Below are positions 1 to 7,389 of a stretch of 64,000 bases of DNA, piece after piece (position 1 is the first letter of the stretch; the number at the start of each line of letters is the position of its first letter). The DNA lies in contig JAGCUI010000048.1 in the NCBI GenBank assembly GCA_017962965.1, forward strand, positions 62,001 to 126,000, read 5' to 3'. The notes below the pieces were generated by a model, which ran no database searches, was not told the DNA's origin, and saw only the letters and a list, made by a program, of their open reading frames with translations. The translations under genes and the position numbers were made by a program. Source of the DNA: Treponema sp. (lineage in GTDB: Bacteria > Spirochaetota > Spirochaetia > Treponematales > Treponemataceae).

Positions 1-883
1 ACTCATCAGAAATATCAGAAAGCTCATAAAAGGCTGATTCAATTCGCTCGTCCAGCTTTGAAACAGATTTATCCATTTCGCAAAGATGAGAGCTGGTTCT
101 TCTAATTTTCTTTAATAAATCAATAACTGAATTTTCAGAAGAAAGCATGCCGTTAATTTCTTCTACGTCTGAATAAATCTTTTCAAAAGAAATCAACCTT
201 GATTCTTCTTCCTCAAGAGTAATGTCTTCATCTTTTTTAAGCTTTGCATCAGATATTTCCTGAACCGCAAAACTCATCATTTCAAATTTCTTAACTCTTT
301 CACTTTCAGACATCGAATACTGAGCCAAAAGTCTTCTTTTTTCAACTAAAACCGTAAAAAGCTTTTTAAACTCATTTACTTCATTTACAATGCCGGCCCT
401 GCTGTCCAAAAACTTTCTGTGCTCTGGAACGCGCATCAAAGACTGATGTTCGTGCTGTCCGTGAATATCTACGAGAAATGCTGAAAACTGTGCTAAATCA
501 CCGCGTGTAACAGGAGTATCATTAATCCATGCTCCGGACTTTCCTGTATCGCGGATAAAACGTCTTAAAAGGACGCGGTTATTTTCAATTTGAATACCGT
601 GTGCTTCAAGCCATTCATATGCATTTTCAGCTTCTTCATCTTCCTTTAATTGTCTAACTTGTTTTGGAGGATTAATGCAAAAAACACCACTTACACTCGC
701 TTCATTTTTACCGGCCCTGATTTGAGAAACCTCTGCCTTACCTCCAAGCAAAAACGAGAGTGCACCAATAAGAATGGATTTACCCGCACCTGTTTCGCCC
801 GAAAGAACTGTAAAGCCCTTGTTAAATTCAAGATAATCAGATTCGATGAGAGCAAAATCCTTAACTGTCAATTCTTCAAGCAT
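1..883 (-). CDS. recN: DNA repair protein RecN, N-terminal part (cut by window edge)
   Basis: RecN is an SMC-like ATPase that acts in recombinational repair of double-strand breaks. The visible 294 residues begin MLEELTVKDFALIESD and carry the Walker A motif SGETGAGKS near residue 30, followed by coiled-coil-rich sequence. The stop and the C-terminal ATPase half lie beyond base 1. The ATG at 883 follows a good ribosome binding site (CAGGAGG). The gene overlaps the end of nadK by 8 bases, so the two are probably translated together. Family assignment rests on the N-terminal motif and the neighbour nadK, a pairing common in bacteria. Confidence 0.93.
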   Translation of the reverse strand, partial: MLEELTVKDFALIESDYLEFNKGFTVLSGETGAGKSILIGALSFLLGGKAEVSQIRAGKNEASVSGVFCINPPKQVRQLKEDEEAENAYEWLEAHGIQIENNRVLLRRFIRDTGKSGAWINDTPVTRGDLAQFSAFLVDIHGQHEHQSLMRVPEHRKFLDSRAGIVNEVNEFKKLFTVLVEKRRLLAQYSMSESERVKKFEMMSFAVQEISDAKLKKDEDITLEEEESRLISFEKIYSDVEEINGMLSSENSVIDLLKKIRRTSSHLCEMDKSVSKLDERIESAFYELSDISDE

Positions 884-1718
884 GTGGCCCTCCTGTCCAG
901 TTCAATTTTGAACGAAGTGTATTATAGTATTTTTCTTCTGTACTTGAAATCAATTTTACTTTTTTATCTAACTTAGTAATTTTTATTATATCACCGGCAT
1001 TAAGTGGAACGCCTTCCTGTCCGTCTACAATCATATTAATCTCTTTTGTTCTGCATGGCTGTACATTAATTTCAATCTCTTTTTCAGAATCCAGAACAAT
1101 CGGTCTTGAAGAAAGAGAGAATGAATTAATAGGAGTCATAACAAAAGCATCCAAAACAGGAACAACAATTGGACCGCCTGCAGAAGCTGAATACGCTGTA
1201 GAACCTGTAGATGTACTTATAATTACACCGTCGGATTTGAGATTACATAAAAGTAAATCATCATAATTTATATTCAAAGCCACTGTTCTGGCAGTATTTT
1301 TAGCACTGATAACAACTTCATTTAATCCAAGAACGTTTTGAATTATCTTTCCGTCTCTTATCAAAGCAGCTTTTATCATGCTTCGTTCCTGTATAGATGC
1401 ATTATTCTCTAAAAACGACTTCAATTCAGCTTTCCACACATCTGTTTCTACAGTTGCAAGAAAACCAAACTGACCAAGATTAACAGGGAATACAGGAATA
1501 TCAAACTCAACACAGTTACGAGCAGCGTAAAGAACAGTTCCGTCCCCGCCTAATGTTACAACAAAATCGTATCCATCAAACGGAGTGTTATCACAAAAAC
1601 CATCAAAGCTTAAAAAAGTAGCTTCAATGCCTTCTGCTTTAAGAAAAGAACCAATCTCTTTGGCAAGAACCATTGATTCGTCTTTTGCAATGTTTATAAC
1701 AATCAGAACTTTTTTCAT
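876..1718 (-). CDS. nadK: NAD kinase
   Basis: Phosphorylates NAD to NADP, using ATP or polyphosphate, in the cytoplasm. The 280-residue protein has the family's GGDG motif at residues 57-60 (LGGDGTVLYAAR), the NE pair near 133-134 (GLNEVVIS) and a glycine-rich STSTGSTAYSASAGG segment. Length is typical. The ATG at 1718 follows AAAGGTG. It lies 17 bases behind the DegT-like gene and overlaps recN, so cheW, the DegT-like gene, nadK and recN look like one transcription unit. I recall the same order in T. pallidum. Confidence 0.96.
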   Translation of the reverse strand: MKKVLIVINIAKDESMVLAKEIGSFLKAEGIEATFLSFDGFCDNTPFDGYDFVVTLGGDGTVLYAARNCVEFDIPVFPVNLGQFGFLATVETDVWKAELKSFLENNASIQERSMIKAALIRDGKIIQNVLGLNEVVISAKNTARTVALNINYDDLLLCNLKSDGVIISTSTGSTAYSASAGGPIVVPVLDAFVMTPINSFSLSSRPIVLDSEKEIEINVQPCRTKEINMIVDGQEGVPLNAGDIIKITKLDKKVKLISSTEEKYYNTLRSKLNWTGGPHA

Positions 1719-1735
1719 TTACACCTTTATCAAAA

Positions 1736-2788
1736 TTATGGTAATGTTCCCAAAACTTTTGCAATCTTAGCAGCTTCTGCGTGAGTAAGGCGCGGATAAA
1801 GCGGAAAATGTGCACATCTTAAAAGTAAAGATTTTGCATGAATACATTTTTCAGACAGCTCATCGTTATAAGCAATTACACTATCTTTAAATGCAGGCTC
1901 TATCTCAATCTCCTTTCTTGCCGCATACTGTTTAACATCTTTAAAAGAACCATTCAGAATCAACGGGAACGAGCACATTGTAGAGCCCTCTTCCATCTCG
2001 CGTGCAAACATCTTATGTCTACCAATCATGCAAGACTGCTGATACATACCGAATATTTCTTTTCTTGTTTTTTCATTGCGCGGATATTCTTTAATCTGTA
2101 CAAAAGCAAGTGCACAGTTAATATCCGGAAGCAAATCCGTAACAGGTGCTTCATCAATAAACTTTTTAAGAACAATCCATTCACGTCTTCCTGGAGCCAT
2201 CAAAACTGCCCCTCCACCGGCCGTAATAACATCACGTTCTTCCAAGCCCATGATTGTAAACACACCAAAAGAACCAGCCTTCTTTTTCTTTGGATCCTTT
2301 CCAGGCTCAGCTTCCATCATAACCGATGCGCCTGCGCTCTGAGAAATATCTTCAATAAAAGGAATGCCAAGTCCTGTTATCGCTTCAAAATCAGGAAGAA
2401 TACCTTCTGTTTCATGAAGTACTAAAACCTTTCCGCCGTCCAAAACAGCCTTCTGAATACTTTCTGTTGAAACAAGACCGTTAATTTCCTGAACATCTAA
2501 AACTAAAGGAATATAACCATTCGAAACTAAAACCTGATACTGCCATGCCGGAGCCAAAGCAGAAATAATTACTTTTTCTCCCTTTTCAATTTCCAAAGCC
2601 TTAAGCGCATACATTAAAGCAATTGCAGGGCTTCTTAAAGCGGCAGCACCGTCACATCCTAAAAACTCTTTTACCTGCTGAATAAGCCTGGTATTAGATT
2701 CACCCGGACCAATTTTTTCATCAACCATGCAAGTAAGCACGGCATCCATTTCTTTTCTTCTAATTGTTGTACTGTAAGTCTGTATCAT
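1736..2788 (-). CDS. DegT/DnrJ/EryC1-fold protein lacking the PLP lysine
   Basis: The 350-residue protein resembles PLP-dependent sugar aminotransferases of the DegT/DnrJ/EryC1 family. The N-terminal cofactor fold is recognisable, and the PLP-stacking segment EDISQSAGAS is present near residue 168. In the family the catalytic lysine sits just before a TGEGG-like turn. Here the equivalent stretch reads FTIMGLEERDVITAGGG, with Glu or Arg where Lys is expected. No nearby lysine can replace it. A normal transamination seems unlikely, so the protein may be regulatory or structural. It starts directly after the cheW stop and precedes nadK. As I remember, the T. pallidum counterpart is annotated spsC. 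True function is unknown. Confidence 0.75.
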   Translation of the reverse strand: MIQTYSTTIRRKEMDAVLTCMVDEKIGPGESNTRLIQQVKEFLGCDGAAALRSPAIALMYALKALEIEKGEKVIISALAPAWQYQVLVSNGYIPLVLDVQEINGLVSTESIQKAVLDGGKVLVLHETEGILPDFEAITGLGIPFIEDISQSAGASVMMEAEPGKDPKKKKAGSFGVFTIMGLEERDVITAGGGAVLMAPGRREWIVLKKFIDEAPVTDLLPDINCALAFVQIKEYPRNEKTRKEIFGMYQQSCMIGRHKMFAREMEEGSTMCSFPLILNGSFKDVKQYAARKEIEIEPAFKDSVIAYNDELSEKCIHAKSLLLRCAHFPLYPRLTHAEAAKIAKVLGTLP

Positions 2789-3262
2789 TTACTGATTGTC
2801 TATAATTTTTTGTAATTCTTTAGCATTAAATAATTTCCGAATATTCAACATAATAAGGTAAATATCATCCTGACGGATTACACCTTCGATATATTCAGAG
2901 CCAATTCCACTTATCATCTGCGGCGGATCCTTAACTTCATCGCCTTTTACCGTAACAACACGAGCTACTTTATCAATAATAATACCAATTCTATTACCAT
3001 CAATATTCAAGATAATAAAACCGCCTTCGAAATCATTTTCTTCTTTAGGCAAAGCCTGAATCCTGAATCTTTTATGTAAATCTATAATTGGAATAATATC
3101 CCCACGGAGATTGATAATACCTTCAACATAATAAGGTGCATTTGGAATAACACGAACGTTTTGTAAACGCACGATTTCCTTAACATCCATAATATTTACG
3201 CCGTATAAATCTTCACCTAAGTGGAAAGTAACTAATTGAAACTGTGTATCTGCGCTAGCCAT
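2789..3262 (-). CDS. cheW: Chemotaxis coupling protein CheW
   Basis: CheW links methyl-accepting chemotaxis receptors to the CheA kinase in the cytoplasmic signalling array. The 157 residues form one CheW domain, with typical segments such as YGVNIMDVKEIV near residue 19, GIINLRGDIIPIIDL near 48 and GIIIDKVARVV in the second half. Length is normal. The ATG at 3262 follows GGGGGATGG. A clear sigma70-like promoter lies upstream (3316-3344). It is the first gene of the unit running through the DegT-like protein, nadK and recN, so a chemotaxis gene is co-transcribed with cofactor and repair genes. Confidence 0.95.
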   Translation of the reverse strand: MASADTQFQLVTFHLGEDLYGVNIMDVKEIVRLQNVRVIPNAPYYVEGIINLRGDIIPIIDLHKRFRIQALPKEENDFEGGFIILNIDGNRIGIIIDKVARVVTVKGDEVKDPPQMISGIGSEYIEGVIRQDDIYLIMLNIRKLFNAKELQKIIDNQ

Positions 3263-3315
3263 ACATCCATCCCCCTAAAAACCCCGCATTTGCGATAAAT
3301 ATCTATTATCTTTAT

Positions 3316-3344
3316 ATAATACTCCGAAAACCAAGGTTTTGCAA
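3316..3344 (-). promoter_or_regulatory. Promoter of the cheW unit
   Basis: On the minus strand TTGCAA (3344-3339) and TATTAT (3321-3316) are separated by exactly 17 bases. The spacer contains an inverted repeat, AAAACC-TT-GGTTTT, which could bind a regulator. The predicted transcript has a leader of about 50 bases before the cheW ATG. Confidence 0.6.
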
Positions 3345-3365
3345 CCTAAACAAAAAACACAAAAA

Positions 3366-4136
3366 TCAATCAACAATGAACAAACTCACAGCCAACACCC
3401 TTTGCACCCCCATATCCTTTAAGATTTTCGAACAACTCTCCAAGGTTGCTCCGGTAGTAGAAACGTCGTCTATAAGACAGACCTCATCAGGAATTTTTGA
3501 ACCATAAGACTTCAGCACTTTGAACCTTGTCTTTTCATCACAAAGAGTATACGCCTTACCGATAGAGTTCAGTCGTTCTTCCCTGTTAAGTTTCTTCTGC
3601 TGTTCCGCAGTTTTACGAACAAGTAAATTCAAAACACAAAATCCAAATTCATACCTAAGATAATTACACAATTCATCAATCTGATCCCATCCGTTCTCTT
3701 TAATTTTCCCCGGCCGTGGCGGAACAGGAACAATCACTTTTATTCCAAGCTTCAAAAGTAAATCCCTTACTGCTTTCGCAAAAAGTCTGGACATACTTCG
3801 AATAGACTGCATTTTCCACAAAAAAAGCAATTCTTTATTCCACAAACGATACGAACACATAGGTATCATCTTATCCAAATGATGTAACACCGGCTTTTCC
3901 TGGCATTCTACACACAAATCCTCATCAGTAACGAGCTCTTTACCGCAAACGCCGCATCGCTTCACAGAAAGTATTTTTTCAACACCAAAGTTCTGTTTAA
4001 AACAAGAGTCGCAGAGTAAATAAAGCCTGGTCTTTTTGCCGCAGATAACACAAGTGTTCCCGCCTTTCAAAAAAGCGTACATAAGCCTGAGACTGCGTTT
4101 AAAAAAATCAGTTACCAAAAAAGAGAATTTGCCCAT
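3366..4136 (-). CDS. ComF-family phosphoribosyltransferase-like protein
   Basis: The 256-residue protein has two N-terminal zinc-finger-like cysteine clusters (CVICGKKT...CDSC near residues 32-55, and CGVCGKEL...CVEC near 62-80). A phosphoribosyltransferase domain follows, with the PRPP loop VCLIDDVSTTGAT near residue 220. This is the architecture of ComF/GntX proteins, which help DNA uptake in competent bacteria; in treponemes the role is unproven. A long gap of about 78 AT-rich bases separates it from the mutS stop, and its own stop lies 22 bases beyond the cheW promoter. Only a weak AAGG lies before the ATG. Confidence 0.88.
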   Translation of the reverse strand: MGKFSFLVTDFFKRSLRLMYAFLKGGNTCVICGKKTRLYLLCDSCFKQNFGVEKILSVKRCGVCGKELVTDEDLCVECQEKPVLHHLDKMIPMCSYRLWNKELLFLWKMQSIRSMSRLFAKAVRDLLLKLGIKVIVPVPPRPGKIKENGWDQIDELCNYLRYEFGFCVLNLLVRKTAEQQKKLNREERLNSIGKAYTLCDEKTRFKVLKSYGSKIPDEVCLIDDVSTTGATLESCSKILKDMGVQRVLAVSLFIVD

Positions 4137-4214
4137 GCCTTAATATTAGAAATTATGTTTAAAAAAAGGCATTTTTTAAGAAAAAAATATGAAAAAAAAA
4201 TAAATTTTATTTAA

Positions 4215-6821
4215 TTACTCACCAGATAGTGCTTTTTTCCAGCGGGAAATTATACTCAAAGCTTCTAAAGGTGTGATATTATCCAGATCTGCAGAAAGGA
4301 TTTCCGAGATAATTATTTCTTCATCGCTGAAAAGACCCGGGCTAACTGGAGCAGGCTGTTTTTCTTCTTCCACCTTTATTTCTTCAGGGATTACAGGTTT
4401 ATCCTTTGCAACCGCCTGAATATGAGAAAGAATTACATTTGCTCTTTTTATAACCTCGTCCGGAAGACCTGCAAGCTTTGCAACATGAATACCGTAGGAG
4501 TTTTCTGTTACACCCTCTATTACCTTTCGAAGGAAAATAACCTTACCGTTTTGTTCAGAAATAGAAAGACAAAGCTTTTTAAGACTCGGATGCTCCATTC
4601 TCGAAAGCTCATGATAGTGTGTGGCAAAGAAGGTTTTACATTTTACAGTATCCAAAAGATATTCAGAAACAGCACGCGCAATTGCAAGACCGTCTTCTGT
4701 AGAAGTTCCCCTTCCTACTTCATCCATGATGACTAAAGATTTTTGTGTAGCAGTTCTAAGGATGTTTGCAGTTTCCATCATCTCTACTAAGAAGGTTGAC
4801 TCACCCTTTGCAAGATTGTCTGAAGCACCAACACGGCAGAAAATCCTGTCTGCAATACTAACCTTTGCTTCACTGGCCGGAACATAAGAGCCCATCTGTG
4901 CAAAAAGCTGAATAATTGCATTCTGTCTTAAATATGTACTCTTTCCCGCCATATTAGGCCCTGTAATTAAATTAAAGCCTGGTATTCCATTTTCATTGGA
5001 ACAGGAGATATATGTATCATTAGGAACAAATTCACCCGAAGGAAGATGATTTTCTACAACAGGATGTCTTCCGTCTTTTATAATCAATTCACCGGTAGTG
5101 AGGATTTGAGGGCATACCCATTTATTTGTAATTGCCGCATGTGCCAAAGCTGAAACAACATCCGTATTGGCAACTTCATCTGCAATCTGTAAAAGATAAT
5201 CAACATATTCATGAAGCTTATCGCGGATCTCTAAGAATAAATCACGTTCAAGCTGGAGGATATTTGTAGAAGCATTCTTCATTTCAATTTCAAGGAACTG
5301 AAGCTTTTCTGTAGAATAGCGCTCTCCGTTTACCATTGCACGACGGATTATAAAATGCGGAGGAACTGCAGAAAGCTTACCCTTGGAAACTTCGATAAAA
5401 TAACCTGCGTTGTTTGAATATTTAATCTTTAAATTATTAATTCCGGTATTTTTTCTTTCCTCTGCTTCATATTCAGAAAGTCTTGTATTAAAGTTTTCCT
5501 GAAGATCACGCCATTCATCAAGCTGCTTTGACCAGCCCGGTCTGATAATCCCGCCCTCTGTTAAAGAAGTGCTAGGCTCATCCAAAAGTGAGTTTTTAAT
5601 CAAATCAATAATCTTAATTGAGTTTTCTGAGGAAATAAAAGAAAAATCATATTCACCAATATAATCTTTTATGTTCACCCACGATTCAAGACTTGTTCTA
5701 AGAGCCTGTAAATCCTTGGCATGAGCCTTATCCATAGCAATTCTACCGGCAAGGCGTTCAATATCAAGAATGGTAGAAAAATCGTTTCGTATTTTTTCGA
5801 GTAAATCCCTGTCTTTATAAAAGAAGGTAACTCGGGACTGTCTGTCTTCTATCTGTTTTAAATTTGTTAATGGGAAATGAATCCATCGTTTTAGCATACG
5901 GCTTCCCATTGCAGTTTTTGTATAATTAACGCATTCCAAAAGTGTATACTGAATTGTACCATCCCTCATGTTTTCCGTAAGCTCAAGATTACGGCGGGAA
6001 GAATCATCCATTACAAGAAATTCAGTATCCTGGTAAACCTTTATGTTTGTAATATGAGGAAGCTTTGTATTTGTTGTTTTATCAAGATAATCGATTAAAA
6101 AGCCTGCAGGAACAATTTCTGCAGAATTTTCATCAAGACCAAAGGATTTTAAAGAAACTGTTCCAAACTGCTCTGTAAGCTTTTTAAGAGAAAGTTCGTA
6201 AGAAAAATCCCAGTCTGGATAATAGGATACAGAAAGATTAGGTCTTGAACTAAGAGCATTTTGAATATCAGTATTTGTTTTTAATGAAAGTGGAAGTAAA
6301 AATTCTCTTGGACTGGAACGATTTAATTCCTTTGCAAAAAAATCCTGCATTCTGGCAGCAGGCCATGAGGTAGCATTAAAGGATGAAGTTGAAACATCAA
6401 TATAAGAAAAACCTGCCCTTCCCTTATAAACGGCTAAAGCGGCAAGATAATTTGCATTGTTTCCTTCAAGATATTCAGATTCTACGGCAGTTCCAGGTGT
6501 AATGATTTCTACAACCTTACGCTCGGTAATTCCCTTTCCACCCCTTGGGATTTCTCCAACCTGCTCGCAGATTACAACTTTTTTTCCAAGCCTCAAAAGA
6601 CGGGCAATATAAACCTTAGCAGCATGATAAGGAACACCGCACATATGCTGCCCTGCTCTATGAGTTAGAGTTAAATTTAAAAGCCGTGAGACTTCCACAG
6701 CGTCCGAATCGAACATCTCGTAGAAGTCTCCAAGCCTAAAGAATAATACTTCGTCTTTATACTGTTTCTTCACCGATTGATACTGCTGCATCATCGGTGT
6801 AAGATTCTGTTCCTGATCCAT
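4215..6821 (-). CDS. mutS: DNA mismatch repair protein MutS
   Basis: Recognises mismatches and small loops and starts mismatch repair. The 868 residues include the N-terminal mismatch-binding domain, with the Phe-x-Glu motif at FYEMF near residue 32 and the flanking GDFYEMFDSDA sequence. The core and lever domains follow, then the ATPase with Walker A GPNMAGKST near 615-622, the DEVGRGTST signature and FATHYHELS. A short C-terminal helical tail ends the protein. Length is typical. The start codon overlaps the skp stop (TAATG), so the two are translationally coupled. The tamB-bamA-skp-mutS order matches T. pallidum as I recall it. Confidence 0.97.
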   Translation of the reverse strand: MDQEQNLTPMMQQYQSVKKQYKDEVLFFRLGDFYEMFDSDAVEVSRLLNLTLTHRAGQHMCGVPYHAAKVYIARLLRLGKKVVICEQVGEIPRGGKGITERKVVEIITPGTAVESEYLEGNNANYLAALAVYKGRAGFSYIDVSTSSFNATSWPAARMQDFFAKELNRSSPREFLLPLSLKTNTDIQNALSSRPNLSVSYYPDWDFSYELSLKKLTEQFGTVSLKSFGLDENSAEIVPAGFLIDYLDKTTNTKLPHITNIKVYQDTEFLVMDDSSRRNLELTENMRDGTIQYTLLECVNYTKTAMGSRMLKRWIHFPLTNLKQIEDRQSRVTFFYKDRDLLEKIRNDFSTILDIERLAGRIAMDKAHAKDLQALRTSLESWVNIKDYIGEYDFSFISSENSIKIIDLIKNSLLDEPSTSLTEGGIIRPGWSKQLDEWRDLQENFNTRLSEYEAEERKNTGINNLKIKYSNNAGYFIEVSKGKLSAVPPHFIIRRAMVNGERYSTEKLQFLEIEMKNASTNILQLERDLFLEIRDKLHEYVDYLLQIADEVANTDVVSALAHAAITNKWVCPQILTTGELIIKDGRHPVVENHLPSGEFVPNDTYISCSNENGIPGFNLITGPNMAGKSTYLRQNAIIQLFAQMGSYVPASEAKVSIADRIFCRVGASDNLAKGESTFLVEMMETANILRTATQKSLVIMDEVGRGTSTEDGLAIARAVSEYLLDTVKCKTFFATHYHELSRMEHPSLKKLCLSISEQNGKVIFLRKVIEGVTENSYGIHVAKLAGLPDEVIKRANVILSHIQAVAKDKPVIPEEIKVEEEKQPAPVSPGLFSDEEIIISEILSADLDNITPLEALSIISRWKKALSGE

Positions 6822-7351
6822 TACAATTTAAGCTCACTGATTACAAGGTTTGTTACATCAACAGCAGGACTGTACCAGAGAATGGCATTTGCATCCTGAA
6901 GGCTTAAAATCATACTGTAACCATTGCTTTCTGCAACCTTTGCAAGAGCCTTATACAACTGCTGGTAGAAATCATCTGAACGTTTAAGGTTAGCAAGCAT
7001 TGTATCAAGCTCAGCATTTTTTGCGTTTGTGTATTCCTTAAGATATTCAGTTTTTTTAGTAATATCTGCCTGAAGCTTCTGAGACTGAGCTGTATCACCG
7101 TTTTTGTCGCATTCAGCCTTCTTTCTCTTTAATTCTTTAATTTCATCAGCACGCTTTGTAACTTCTGCCTGCAATTCCTTTTTCTTTGCTTCATAAGTTC
7201 TAACAGGCTGAGAGTTTTTGTAATAAGCACTGTAAACCTTTGAAGTATCAACTACTGCGAATTTTGTAATCTGCTGCTGAGCAAAAGCCTGTACTACAGT
7301 TACAAAAAATACTGCTAAAAATGTAAAAATTAATTTCTTTGTTCTGGTCAT
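6821..7351 (-). CDS. skp: Periplasmic chaperone Skp/OmpH
   Basis: Skp holds unfolded outer-membrane proteins in the periplasm on their way to the Bam complex. The 176-residue protein has a signal peptide (TRTKKLIFTF then a hydrophobic run to about residue 24, with AFAQ as likely cleavage site). The mature part begins KFAVVDTSKVYSAYYK, followed by a long charged coiled coil (residues 55-130) and a conserved C-terminal segment. A GGAGTG ribosome site precedes the ATG. It lies just downstream of bamA and overlaps mutS by one base. Confidence 0.92.
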   Translation of the reverse strand: MTRTKKLIFTFLAVFFVTVVQAFAQQQITKFAVVDTSKVYSAYYKNSQPVRTYEAKKKELQAEVTKRADEIKELKRKKAECDKNGDTAQSQKLQADITKKTEYLKEYTNAKNAELDTMLANLKRSDDFYQQLYKALAKVAESNGYSMILSLQDANAILWYSPAVDVTNLVISELKL

Positions 7352-7389
7352 TTTAACACTCCATTAAAAAGTTATTCTAATATAAAACA

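Noticed and set aside
650-976. Plus-strand frame opposite recN and nadK
   Set aside because: Antisense to two well-supported genes, no ribosome site and no domain.
1838-2425. Plus-strand frame inside the DegT-like gene
   Set aside because: Cys/Arg/Phe-rich antisense product with no support.
4137-4214. AT-rich gap before comF as terminator or small RNA
   Set aside because: Only a short A/T-only hairpin can form. Nothing supports a defined element.
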